DNA from: a virus
Length of the DNA: 25,268 nucleotides
Direction: 5' to 3' (one strand)
Virus record (IMG/VR): IMGVR_UViG_3300050343_000097
Span: 1-25,268 of that record
Shown here: positions 11,601-17,077 of the stretch, one piece after another
How the letters are laid out: every line of letters begins with the position of its first letter
How positions within the stretch are numbered: position 1 is the first letter of the stretch
Notes under the pieces: generated by a model
What the model was told of the DNA's origin: nothing
The model's input: the letters and a program-made list of their open reading frames with translations, nothing else
Databases searched by the model: none
Translations under genes and position numbers: made by a program

Positions 11601-11668
11601 GTATTGTACTGTTGATTTTTTTTATAACTTTCATTCCAGTTGTCACCCCATTCTGTCCAGATTGACAT
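5600..11668 (-). CDS. Giant phage virion protein, 2022 aa, likely internal/ejection protein
   Basis: One uninterrupted frame from ATG 11668, which overlaps the stop of the upstream gene by one base. No signal peptide is seen. Recognisable islands: a hydrophobic segment FLLGRLSYPLKLITDAI around the middle; GGRWDEARGQWFLDVS followed by LGLAADQISF at roughly residues 1470-1530, resembling domains of polyvalent phage proteins; FAQAYRSGFAFFEAWREYAG and GAGVLPSLGAGMSMPVGFLL with RDKP at about 1700-1840. The last two blocks resemble segments of very large actinophage structural proteins known to me by pattern (fFpFgEAWRE, LPGvGPvvQlPvg). Such proteins sit near portal genes and are thought to be carried in the particle and ejected with the DNA. 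No N4-type RNA polymerase motif set was found. Family assignment is from memory of motifs; the gene itself is certain. Confidence 0.88.
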   Translation of the reverse strand: MSIWTEWGDNWNESYKKNQQYNTQLNNTEQALGPKAKELANRYEQLEALTPNETPELLLAAVDMNLTDEQYLEIWSETKNEELLNQNNRSAKVNEEVQQHYNAQTQLFLQLNADTLGTLGAAVKENLRNFKETMGSYFFNGSRIFLEAAIQDADRAAYNYNLEYTAALEKQLNEDGKTLEDSISIAGYERLKDNNTPIGAALKAHFEAQQIYRSQKKTQYKNGLPYYDASTQAKQFMIARGLVDDEGNPLVRKTDLDIYLEIFPDYLAENLEQEEQVLGRPLTFTEKTGLYLKTINDIMNPDTEQTGFAAMLSSAPEFDENRSFAQDYMTVGLPVTIGDGLAYSLTGNLSASYGPGNQITEFVDNQYLLVQSQAQDLLSEGRINGTTYYEILDEATVQRNNLIQDIGYKKEYSMAGFFAGTINVGKYIYLDLANIVVPGQGIVRQPLKNMDEALTILAKSLPEELDKGKTLQNIYDENIDVFEGLAEILVNAKDNGVPVGLKLINAGLHPDFAFKIQNADTTVNDVINIMQDGIQNGYVADLYYGGRWIGRGKNKHLQSKILNENLLAALDTPLDDGITTTARRGGSFRDQMLAQDIKLPKTKPADLNDIQESLRYFTRYGYLGSVPEQRLGELSTEFYNALKDGKTMEAKSIFKDKLVSGEIGLQLKTTFGLTDNEIDNFFNKFYNNDAQGFDDTFAKPMSPSRNPEFYPLDEVDIITQKQFSDVASEEQMIQLTQNSLELYSQLKNLTIHGPDIQGLIKATSNKRRLRSKYLNAEGNEDIFEVVRKAADEGEEVDFWREGSHLNELLSDIKPDFENPNVLFKSVEGFSGGFDRLFFGYMRNFQYPAFLLGRLSYPLKLITDAIIKNKFLGTRGPLDGLVTYFKLMLNDSEGLLARVFKINPDTTMVGPYRTTKPLDNKATELLEDVIPKSVRKALGILSDSQQFGTPELAQLFSADVKFVDNQLMNITGHDLVTIVDTVKHPKAFVYFLDRYIDDPLANIVSGMKRKGFTIDQMADYLKNTESIRKIIQKNNDGLIKRGPASRNAAAGSIKTDEDFIRLATHYSQSIDNYTGGSLKLLDVIADGKIGNINLRNLDILQPELQEQASRKIIKLYNEVKEKVPAEIPFPKGDKKSLAEQKGVIRNLLDSMFFATSQGEGTAIRIPFIKQAYNLAVDSFANFGQKSALEEMLKVHLDPDTAVNLNKEVIKSVKDNIKKADNTLADYDEVLNVNIKPIISKNTANGVTEFVVTLFTEQGQKTVDYLSTNARNADSITFTTDVQKAEAQVYGAANKIAEGRLGFDDSKVGTYISRFNKDEIIYNGQFANEKIVQDVLLNAYDIGYGAEDVALIIKDAVKYLSEPGANKKGLEKILGLSGSKPNLLQIRKNFQASTKGKTQKAKYTGEQTFDVGRKTIEKVLNQPVRIAVPKNALNEELTDSVYRFVRENPEGFSLDLGNQESWGKVASLFVSPYNTRTLVVSGKNSLTPNVLKSYILDNGDKLRLTDHVLGGRWDEARGQWFLDVSVKINRGVQDTTINASKKAYDKAKYLGLAADQISFGEVYLRKEGDEIIESIFKYDDTYEIINNGAVYNTLRLRGKKLLTDNQVKALGEETIVTNPGYLKERQGLDVTEKAIVADKIFEKLNIKGIFNRKEKTMEIFKPADNTIMPNMNEWSYTSVLDMNDVRANIVRNMSFEDIHQRAIEFAMEAQTNLLFNLTERGYFAQAYRSGFAFFEAWREYAGRYYLLSKNNVKAAYQIAEGYRKGVENNVIFKDKFGDNYLFIPTGGTPLDSYAKSNGFGEYSEDASVPSERVYAKRSLRLSALGVGGAGVLPSLGAGMSMPVGFLLRDKPSAKRFVERYIMAGYNLPFSGKGEIDLLDIPEEFIRSAIPSVAQNWFNAMAKDFNIAGVDEDIWLGATTKAFQISAQLHPELADDFEALETITEQVRENIYTLMAYDRFISPFAPKLNVLYAIEGNPATFKKWYDEEGFDSGIFYNNMVELAAIHGFLPINEKPMGSHIRTNTR
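5651..5657 (-). other. T6 run / U UUU UUA heptamer at the giant-gene frame break
   Basis: On the minus strand the giant gene reads GGT TTT TTA CCA, so bases 5657-5651 form the heptamer T TTT TTA in the phase of a slippery site. A -1 slip meets TGA within four codons, whereas +1 (or -2) enters the frame of the following ORF and would give a protein of about 2,301 residues. Losing one T of the run would also fuse the frames, so a homopolymer sequencing error or a true frameshift mutation is equally possible. Confidence 0.5.
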
Positions 11669-12006
11669 TAAAACCTACTTCGTACTTTATATCCATAATT
11701 GTTTTGTATAATCTCTTTAAGAATTTGTGTATTAGTACCGTCTGGCATTTGTATATTTTGTTCTACACCTAGAGCATTGCCTGGTTCGTTAGTTCTTTCT
11801 GTATTTCTAAAAACATCTTGCATTTCACCTATGTTAGGTATACCACCTGTTGTTGTTGTTTCTCTTTTAACAGCGTCAATACCTGCTTGTTGTTGTGCTC
11901 TGCCACCATACTCATCATCAGGTATAGCTTTCAAATCTGCATAAGCACCATCTAATTTTGTATCTGTATTTTGGGTTAACTTACTTGGTTTTCTACCACC
12001 TGGCAT
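11668..12006 (-). CDS. Small unknown structural-operon protein, 112 aa
   Basis: Unrecognised, hydrophilic, basic at the N-terminus (MPGGRKPSK) and then rich in Gln, Asn and Thr, probably largely disordered. Three in-phase ATGs occur at 12015, 12012 and 12006. The AAGGAG upstream abuts the first, is three bases from the second and about nine from the third, so 12006 is the best start. It overlaps the preceding gene by 14 bases, and its stop overlaps the giant gene's ATG by one. Its place between portal and a giant virion gene would suit a small head-completion, scaffold-like or adaptor protein, but no motif supports any of these. Confidence 0.75.
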   Translation of the reverse strand: MPGGRKPSKLTQNTDTKLDGAYADLKAIPDDEYGGRAQQQAGIDAVKRETTTTGGIPNIGEMQDVFRNTERTNEPGNALGVEQNIQMPDGTNTQILKEIIQNNYGYKVRSRF

Positions 12007-12232
12007 CGTCATCATCTCCTTCTGGTTTTTCTATATCCAAACTTAAATTAATATTAATCCACAATCCAGGAATAGATGTAGGTAATATATATGCACCTAT
12101 AGGTACTTCTCTAGACGCAAACATTTCTCTAATTAAAATTGGCGTATCGTCTAAGTCAACATTTACAGTATCAGACCAATCTTCACCGTTAATTATATCA
12201 TAAAATATTTTATTAATTATTTCTTCATCCAA
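11993..12232 (-). CDS. Small acidic protein after portal, TTG start
   Basis: A 79-residue acidic protein (DEEIINKIFYDIINGEDWSD) with a hydrophobic PIGAYILPTSIPGLW segment too short and mixed for a clear membrane helix, and an acidic DDDD tail. There is no ATG near the beginning; TTG at 12232 lies five bases after a perfect AAGGAGGT, so a TTG start is well supported. It overlaps the portal gene's 3' end by eight bases. The function is unknown. Position suggests a small head or connector-associated protein. Confidence 0.7.
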   Translation of the reverse strand: MDEEIINKIFYDIINGEDWSDTVNVDLDDTPILIREMFASREVPIGAYILPTSIPGLWININLSLDIEKPEGDDDDARW

Positions 12233-14003
12233 GAGGACCTCCTTGTGGTGGACCTCCTTGTGGTGGAGCTCCTGCTAAACCTGCTAACACAGATGCTATA
12301 TCTGGTTCTCCTTGTGGTACAGGTCCTAATCCTTGTTGTGTTAATGCTTCTTCTTGTGGTGACATAGCAGGTTCTTCAGGAGTATAGAATTTATCTAATA
12401 TGTCAGAAATTTTTTGTGGATTTTTACGAATCTCAATAGCAGCCATAGTAGCTTTAGGATTACCTTGTGCTGCTTGTGCCATTAATGATTCAAACAAAAC
12501 TGTTTCTGCTTTTTCTTTATTAACTCGTTGTTGTATTTTTGTTATATCTTCTAAGCCATCCATGTTTTCTTGTAATGTTTGTGTGTCAATAATTCCTTGT
12601 TGTTTTAATTGCAACCCTGTAATTATTTTTTGTGGCTCATCAAATCCTGCCATTACTCCATACACTCTTCTAGTTTTGTACATTTCTTTTATGTCAGTGC
12701 TAGGTGTATAAGATTCTTTAAAAGCTGTACCTTTGTGCATACCTGCCATAGGTTTTCTTAAACCTCCAAACAAACTGTCATCATACTCTAATCTTTTAGA
12801 ATCTAATTCTTCTAAAGCATCTGCAAGAACACTTTGATATTCTCTAACATGCAAAGAAGCAGATTGTCCTAGTTCCTCTAATCCTCTACCAGTAACAAAA
12901 CTGTTAGGAGATTGACCATCATCAGCAACTGGATATGATGCACCAAGTCTTAAATGTCTTTCAAGTCTATCTACTTGTTGAAATAATTGATATGGTAGAT
13001 TGTTGACTGGCTTAGACACTGAAGAGCCTGGAGCCATGTAGTTTACGGCAAATCTACCTTTACGGTATTTACCTGATTCTATTTCTCCAACAATATTTGT
13101 TTCTGTAAACACTGCATCTTCCATAGCAATAGTTCCAAGAATATTTATTTTTGCCATGTTAGCCATAAGTCCTGTTATGTGTTGGAACTGACTTTGTAAT
13201 TGGTCAAACGAATATCGTTTAGCTACAACAAAACAAGGTCCTGACCTTAACGGATTAGGCATAAAATCTATTGTCTTACGGTTTTCTGGTAAGTAAACAT
13301 AAGTACCATCACCATTCATAAACTCAACAACAACTTTTCCATACCCTGTAGAGTTAGACCAACTACCGTTTCTAGAACCTGTAGTTAATAAAACTGAGTA
13401 AGGGTCAACTTGTCCATCCTCATCTTTTTCATAAATATATTTTTTAGCATTGGGATATTGTTTAGCTAATGTATCGTGTGGCACACGAGATATAATTGCT
13501 AGTTCGTCTGGTTGTTGGTCATTACCAAAGTTACCAGGAAAACAAGTAAAGGGGTCTCTTAATTGTGCGTAAGGATAAGGATTACCGTCTTTATCTTTTT
13601 TGTGATTTATAACCCATACAACAAAACCATAACCAGGTAGCCATCTACCTACTTGTGGTAATTGCATATTAAGTTTTTGAAAACCATCGTAAGAATTTAC
13701 TATGCGTTCTAGTTTTTCAGATTTTTTTCTAGCTCTTTCTGAATCTTTTTCGTTTACTATATCTACTTTTAAATCAGGACTACGCCCTAGTTTTTGTGCA
13801 AATCGTTCTAACGCTGTTAAAAATAAATTAGGTGCAGGTAATTCGTGGTATTCCACATCAACGCTTTTGCCTAGCAAAGCTGTTACTGCTGCTTCTCCAC
13901 CATTCATAATATCTCTAATACGAGACCTATCAACTGAAGCGTCATTGTTTATACTTCTTAGGTAATCTATTCTGTCATAAATTTCATCGTTATTTAAAGG
14001 CAC
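12225..14003 (-). CDS. Phage portal protein
   Basis: A 592-residue protein directly downstream of terL. It has the layout of a portal protein: a helical N-terminus with MNGGEAAVTALLG, an APNLFLTALERFAQKLG segment, a beta-rich middle that includes FVVWVINHKKD, a long helical stretch with LRLGASYPV and GLEELGQSASLHVREYQSVL, and a low-complexity C-terminus of GGPPQ units. Portals form the dodecameric ring at one capsid vertex that binds terminase during packaging and lets DNA exit. The start is GTG at 14003, five bases after GGAG, and lies two bases beyond the terminase stop. Known portals are usually 400-750 residues. The family cannot be named precisely by eye, but order (terL then portal) and length make the call strong. 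Confidence 0.85.
   Translation of the reverse strand: MPLNNDEIYDRIDYLRSINNDASVDRSRIRDIMNGGEAAVTALLGKSVDVEYHELPAPNLFLTALERFAQKLGRSPDLKVDIVNEKDSERARKKSEKLERIVNSYDGFQKLNMQLPQVGRWLPGYGFVVWVINHKKDKDGNPYPYAQLRDPFTCFPGNFGNDQQPDELAIISRVPHDTLAKQYPNAKKYIYEKDEDGQVDPYSVLLTTGSRNGSWSNSTGYGKVVVEFMNGDGTYVYLPENRKTIDFMPNPLRSGPCFVVAKRYSFDQLQSQFQHITGLMANMAKINILGTIAMEDAVFTETNIVGEIESGKYRKGRFAVNYMAPGSSVSKPVNNLPYQLFQQVDRLERHLRLGASYPVADDGQSPNSFVTGRGLEELGQSASLHVREYQSVLADALEELDSKRLEYDDSLFGGLRKPMAGMHKGTAFKESYTPSTDIKEMYKTRRVYGVMAGFDEPQKIITGLQLKQQGIIDTQTLQENMDGLEDITKIQQRVNKEKAETVLFESLMAQAAQGNPKATMAAIEIRKNPQKISDILDKFYTPEEPAMSPQEEALTQQGLGPVPQGEPDIASVLAGLAGAPPQGGPPQGGPLG
12235..12264 (-). repeat. Two 15-bp tandem repeats in the portal 3' end
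   Basis: Two exact tandem copies of a 15-bp unit (GGACCTCCTTGTGGT on the plus strand) plus a degenerate third encode the GGPPQ repeats at the portal C-terminus. On the minus strand each copy carries AAGGAGGTCC, a perfect Shine-Dalgarno core. The copy nearest the stop is placed as ribosome binding site for the next gene. Confidence 0.85.
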
Positions 14004-14004
14004 T

Positions 14005-15927
14005 TTATCTCCATGTATCTACATCCATATTACTAGGTTCGTAACCAGAAAAGCTAGGAGTATAATCATGACCCAGTTCTGCGAACCGTTCTTTTTGCAT
14101 ACGCCTAATAGCTCTTAGTGGAAACCAACTAGCCATTACTATGTCAGTCTTTGTACCTATAGACTTGCTTCTGTTTTTAGCAGAACTAAAATACACTAAC
14201 TGACTTGTATATAAGTTTACCTTCTCTTGTGCTTCAAAGCTAAGATATGGCAAAGAAATTATTTTTTCTTGAAACATTGGTCTCATAGCTGTAACTCCAT
14301 ACAAAGGGTCAAATTTATTGTTATGAGTTTGATGTCCTTCTAAAAACACACCATGAGCAGAAGCAAATTCTCTTATGCTTCTATCTTGTCGTATTGCTTT
14401 CTGAAAACCATTTTCTTCTATAACCCAGTGAGAACAATTATATTTTTTCCACCAATCTTTAATAACATCTAGTGCTTGTGGTATACCACCACCCAAACTG
14501 TTATTCATATCTACCATAGATAATTTATTTGTTTCGGAATCGTATGCCCACAAAAAAGCAGCTTGATAGCCAGTAGAGGCAGGGTCAAGTCCTGCAATTA
14601 ACCTAACTCCTGCAGGTATCTGCCCTATATCCCTCTTCTGGTCTCTACACTCTTCTATCTCTACTCTGTCAAATAATGCAAGACCATCTGGCATAGCTAC
14701 ATTAAGATATACCATTTCGTATATAGCTCTACCACCTGTAGTTTCTGCAGCTCGTTTTCTATCCATTAACCACTTGTAAGTTCTTTTGCTTGACCACAAC
14801 ATACAATCAACATGGTCTCCTTCATCCCAGTCAGGCAAAGTACAACCTGTATCATGTGCTTCTTCTACTGTTGTTATCCATGATTCGTTTTCTAAAAGAT
14901 GTGAATACAAATCGTCATAGTGTTGTCTTGAACCTATTACAACCATAGCTGTATGTTCCTCTTTACGACTAGACAATGTTGTTGTCCACCAGTTTCTTGT
15001 GTTGTCTCTAGACGCAGGTTGCATAGTAGAACTGTGGTCTTCAATGTCATCTGCAATTATTATGTCACAGTCACGAGATAAAATTTTACCTCCTCGACCT
15101 ATACCTACCATTGTCGGACTTTTAATACCAGTAACAGTTCTTGTACCTACAGTAAACTCTGTAGATGACCACGCTTTACCACTTCTGTTTTGTGGTTTAA
15201 ATTTTGCACCTGGACCACATATCTCTTCTACTAATAATTCATTGTTTTCTAATTGGTCCATAACAGAAGATACAGAGTTCTTAGCTATGTCTTCGTTACC
15301 ACCAACCCACAATATTCTTATGTTCGGATTATTACAGATAAGCCAGACAGTAAAATGTATAAGTAGTTCTGTTTTACCGTGTCTCGGTGGTGAGAGAATC
15401 ATGTGTTGTTGACCATTTTCTATTGCTTTCAAAATAGACTTAATCCATTCTATATGAAAGTCTGCTGTCTCAAAAGCTATGCCCTGTTCTGTCTGAAAGT
15501 ACCTGTCTCTAAATTCTTTAAAACCTTCTAAAGTTATTTCTTTTTTTGTTACAGGTTCCCAGTTTTTTTGTTGTTCTATAGTTTCTAAATCTTCTATGTA
15601 GGCATTGTATGCCATAGACACTGCAGCAACTGATGTTTCTAAAACACGAGCTACATCAGATAAAGTCATTTTCTTTTTTAAAATATTTTCAGCTAAACCA
15701 GATTCTTTTAAATCTTCGTATACTTTACCTCTACGAGTTTGTACATTTTTTTTCTGGCTAGGTATATCAAGTTTATCATCAACTTGTGTCCATTCTTTAC
15801 CTGCTTGTTTAGCTCTAGCTTTTTGTTTGTTGACTCTGTTGCGACATCGTTCACTACAGAACTTTCTTGCTTTAGCAGGTAGTACTTTGTGACATCCACC
15901 TGCATAACATAATTGTTTATCTACCAT
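14005..15927 (-). CDS. terL: Terminase large subunit with N-terminal zinc finger and HTH
   Basis: The motor and nuclease that packages phage DNA. Numbered from ATG 15927 (640 residues): CYAGGC and FCSERC at about residues 7-28 form a four-Cys zinc finger; residues 74-110 (LKKKMTLSDVARVLETS) form a helix-turn-helix; Walker A is SPPRHGKTE near 179-187; Walker B is DIIIADDIED near 288-297; a coupling motif GSRQHYDD follows; the nuclease domain has AGLDPAST, HWVIEENG and KTDIVMASWFPLRAI with likely metal-binding acidic residues. A TTG further up (15942) extends the frame, but the ATG is preferred. It overlaps the upstream gene's stop by seven bases (ATGGTAG), and AAGG lies just upstream. No separate small terminase was recognised, so the N-terminal finger and HTH may do the DNA recognition job; that part is inference. 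Confidence 0.95.
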   Translation of the reverse strand: MVDKQLCYAGGCHKVLPAKARKFCSERCRNRVNKQKARAKQAGKEWTQVDDKLDIPSQKKNVQTRRGKVYEDLKESGLAENILKKKMTLSDVARVLETSVAAVSMAYNAYIEDLETIEQQKNWEPVTKKEITLEGFKEFRDRYFQTEQGIAFETADFHIEWIKSILKAIENGQQHMILSPPRHGKTELLIHFTVWLICNNPNIRILWVGGNEDIAKNSVSSVMDQLENNELLVEEICGPGAKFKPQNRSGKAWSSTEFTVGTRTVTGIKSPTMVGIGRGGKILSRDCDIIIADDIEDHSSTMQPASRDNTRNWWTTTLSSRKEEHTAMVVIGSRQHYDDLYSHLLENESWITTVEEAHDTGCTLPDWDEGDHVDCMLWSSKRTYKWLMDRKRAAETTGGRAIYEMVYLNVAMPDGLALFDRVEIEECRDQKRDIGQIPAGVRLIAGLDPASTGYQAAFLWAYDSETNKLSMVDMNNSLGGGIPQALDVIKDWWKKYNCSHWVIEENGFQKAIRQDRSIREFASAHGVFLEGHQTHNNKFDPLYGVTAMRPMFQEKIISLPYLSFEAQEKVNLYTSQLVYFSSAKNRSKSIGTKTDIVMASWFPLRAIRRMQKERFAELGHDYTPSFSGYEPSNMDVDTWR

Positions 15928-16178
15928 GCCTTGCAAGACCAATATCTTGCTGTGGTTTTGTCTGTTGCAGTATCACAGTTGTGTCTTGCTCTAAAAGATT
16001 TTCTTGCTCCTGGGTTGTTTTTTCGTATAGCCATGTTTGGGTCACCAAACATTACTTTGACTACTTTGTCACCCTTAGTAACATATACTTTAGATTTTTT
16101 TCTACCATACCCTGGTTCACCCTTACCTATTGCAGAAGGCGAATTTAACTTAACTGATTTACCTTGGTATGTTGCCAT
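15921..16178 (-). CDS. Small basic conserved phage protein upstream of terL, 85 aa
   Basis: An 85-residue very basic protein: a Gly/Lys-rich N-terminus, then a beta-like KVYVTKGDKVVKVMFGDP, then NPGARKSFRARHNCDTATD and a C-terminal ARYWSCKAW. The SFRARHNC and ARYWSCKAW blocks are ones I recall from small conserved proteins in many phages, often close to packaging or portal genes, with no established function known to me. The two Cys and one His in the C-terminal half could bind a metal. It overlaps the preceding gene by one base and terL by seven, so its synthesis is probably coupled to terminase. It may bind DNA or a head protein; this is inference. Confidence 0.85.
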   Translation of the reverse strand: MATYQGKSVKLNSPSAIGKGEPGYGRKKSKVYVTKGDKVVKVMFGDPNMAIRKNNPGARKSFRARHNCDTATDKTTARYWSCKAW

Positions 16179-16306
16179 TATCTTTTCTTTGTTTTATATA
16201 AACGCTTACTATTTTTACTATGTTTTTTTCCTGAATGGATTTGTCCATTAGGCATTTTGTGGTGAGAGCCTTTAAACTCTTTACCTGCTTTTGTATATAC
16301 TTTCAT
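16178..16306 (-). CDS. Tiny basic protein, 42 aa (MKVYTKAGKEFKG)
   Basis: A 42-residue, Lys/His-rich protein with GSHHKMPNGQIHSGKKH in the centre and a KTKKR end. The start ATG overlaps the stop of the upstream tiny gene as ATGA, and its own TAA overlaps the next ATG as TAATG. The composition suggests a nucleic-acid or capsid-binding peptide. I recognise it only as a type of small basic phage protein seen near terL. The perfect coupling with neighbours on both sides supports that it is translated. Confidence 0.75.
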   Translation of the reverse strand: MKVYTKAGKEFKGSHHKMPNGQIHSGKKHSKNSKRLYKTKKR

Positions 16307-16440
16307 TTTTTCTTTTTAGGAAAACCTTTTTTCATATTGGCATACGCCTTAGGTGAGATAGTAGAGTTTTTCTTTGACCTACTTGTACCTGCTTTTTTTC
16401 TTTTGTTCATATTGTGATACAAACCTTTTTTAGCAGCCAT
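16303..16440 (-). CDS. Tiny basic protein, 45 aa (MAAKKGLYHNMNKRKKAG)
   Basis: A 45-residue Lys-rich protein with the form MAAKKGLYxNMxKRKKAGTSRSK, an internal SPKAYANMKK and a KKKK end. Short proteins with a KKGLY(x)NI/M(x)KR(x)KxG opening are common in phage packaging regions as I recall them; their function is not known to me. It ends in an ATGA overlap with the next tiny gene. No clear ribosome binding site precedes the ATG, although a purine-rich GAGG lies nearby (CGAGGTATGTACTA). Confidence 0.75.
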   Translation of the reverse strand: MAAKKGLYHNMNKRKKAGTSRSKKNSTISPKAYANMKKGFPKKKK

Positions 16441-16455
16441 TAGTACATACCTCGT

Positions 16456-16623
16456 TTACTCTTCCTCTTGGGGCTGTATTTTTTCTTTTTTCCTTTTTTG
16501 CCTATTGGCATCATATCTCCTAAGTTTTTTCTTATACTCTGTACAACCTAGGTTAGCACAGTATTTCCATTTCCGAATAAACTTCAGACGGTTATTACAA
16601 AGTTTGCAATCTTTAATAAGCAT
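16456..16623 (-). CDS. Small Cys4 zinc-binding protein, 55 aa
   Basis: A 55-residue protein with CKLC at residues 6-9 and CANLGC at 22-27, a Cys4 arrangement typical of zinc ribbons or recombinase-like fingers, followed by a strongly basic helix (KKKLRRYDANRQKRKKEK) and an acidic tail. It is probably a DNA-binding protein. The chosen start is ATG 16623; an upstream TTG at 16644 would add seven residues. It is the first gene of the minus-strand virion operon, directly downstream of an intrinsic terminator on the same strand. Confidence 0.7.
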   Translation of the reverse strand: MLIKDCKLCNNRLKFIRKWKYCANLGCTEYKKKLRRYDANRQKRKKEKIQPQEEE

Positions 16624-16630
16624 TAAATCA

Positions 16631-16666
16631 GTATAGTAAAACAAAACCCTCTCGGACAGAAAGGGT
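16631..16666 (-). terminator. Intrinsic terminator or attenuator ahead of the virion operon
   Basis: On the minus strand ACCCT (16666-16662) pairs with AGGGT (16650-16646), with additional pairing inside, followed by TTTTGTTTT. It sits 8-40 bases upstream of the first minus-strand gene, so it would act on any minus transcript coming from the intergenic region. Since little room is left for a promoter after it, it may be a regulated attenuator rather than an end point. Confidence 0.6.
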
Positions 16667-16770
16667 CTTATTTACCTTGTACAGAGTGTCATCTGTTATT
16701 CTATTGTGCTTGTATTGTAAGTTACTTATAAATTTATGTAGGTGTAAAAAAAATTTTTATGTCTAGCCTC

Positions 16771-16790
16771 TCCCTCACTTGCGTGAGGGG
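16771..16790. other. Strong 7-8 bp hairpin, CCCTCAC-TTGC-GTGAGGG
   Basis: CCCTCAC (16772-16778), a four-base loop TTGC, then GTGAGGG (16783-16789); a flanking T-G wobble adds one pair. On the plus strand it lies just ahead of a gene-leader-like AACAAACAAAG. On the minus strand T-rich sequence follows only about 17 bases later, so it is not a canonical terminator. It may be a transcript 5' hairpin or protein binding site. Confidence 0.6.
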
Positions 16791-16796
16791 TCGACT

Positions 16797-16835
16797 AACA
16801 AACAAAGAAGGGGAAGCTATGTGAATAGCCATCTT
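16797..16835 (+). promoter_or_regulatory. Gene-like leader followed by an ATG-TGA start-stop element
   Basis: AACAAACAAAG, the same leader found before plus-strand genes at 17563 and 18631, is followed by AAGGGG, five bases, then ATG at 16819 directly followed by TGA at 16822. GAAG/CTTC and CTAT/ATAG can pair around the start codon. This looks like a minimal start-stop ORF or the remnant of a lost gene. Confidence 0.4.
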
Positions 16836-16861
16836 CTGAATCACTATAAAGTGATGTTCTT

Positions 16862-16976
16862 AGTATACCATATATTGTGTATATACAAGTAAAACTGATG
16901 GGATTCTTGAGTTAGGCGTAAGCGAAAGGAGGAAACTCTTACTATACAAAAACCCCATCAAAAAAAGTATACCATA
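16862..16976 (+). ncRNA. Candidate structured RNA element flanked by 11-bp direct repeats
   Basis: AGTATACCATA occurs at 16862-16872 and again at 16966-16976. Between them TGATGGG (16896-16902) pairs with CCCATCA (16954-16960), enclosing GAGTT/AACTC (16909-16913 with 16934-16938) and a GC-GTAA-GC mini-stem with a GNRA-type loop. A strong AGGAGG (16928-16932 region) lies in the enclosed part but no start codon follows within usual distance. No known riboswitch or ribozyme consensus was matched. The strand and its being transcribed are inferred. Confidence 0.35.
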
Positions 16977-17077
16977 GAAAAAATACCTGCTATAGTAGAA
17001 CTACAAGCAAAGGTTTCTTCCTGCTTTTAGAAAAGAAATCTTGACAATTACAGTCAATAAAGTGGATTAGCAGGACC

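Noticed and set aside
5600-11668. N4-type virion RNA polymerase inside the giant protein
   Set aside because: No TxxGR, RxxxK or HD-type motif set was found in order; size alone is not evidence.
11575-11944. Plus-strand ORFs opposite the 112-aa gene and giant gene start
   Set aside because: They are complements of well-supported minus-strand genes with overlaps typical of a phage operon, and lack ribosome binding sites.
14999-15412. 137-codon plus-strand ORF opposite the terminase ATPase domain
   Set aside because: It is the complement of Walker A/B encoding sequence; the terminase frame has clear motifs, this one has none.
16771-16790. Hairpin CCCTCAC/GTGAGGG as an intrinsic terminator
   Set aside because: The nearest T-run on the minus strand is about 17 bases away and none follows on the plus strand.
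16890-16940. Hammerhead-like CUGAUG followed later by GAAAC in the structured intergenic element
   Set aside because: The core needs CUGANGA and GAAA with proper stems; here the last core base is G and the stems do not close in the required order.
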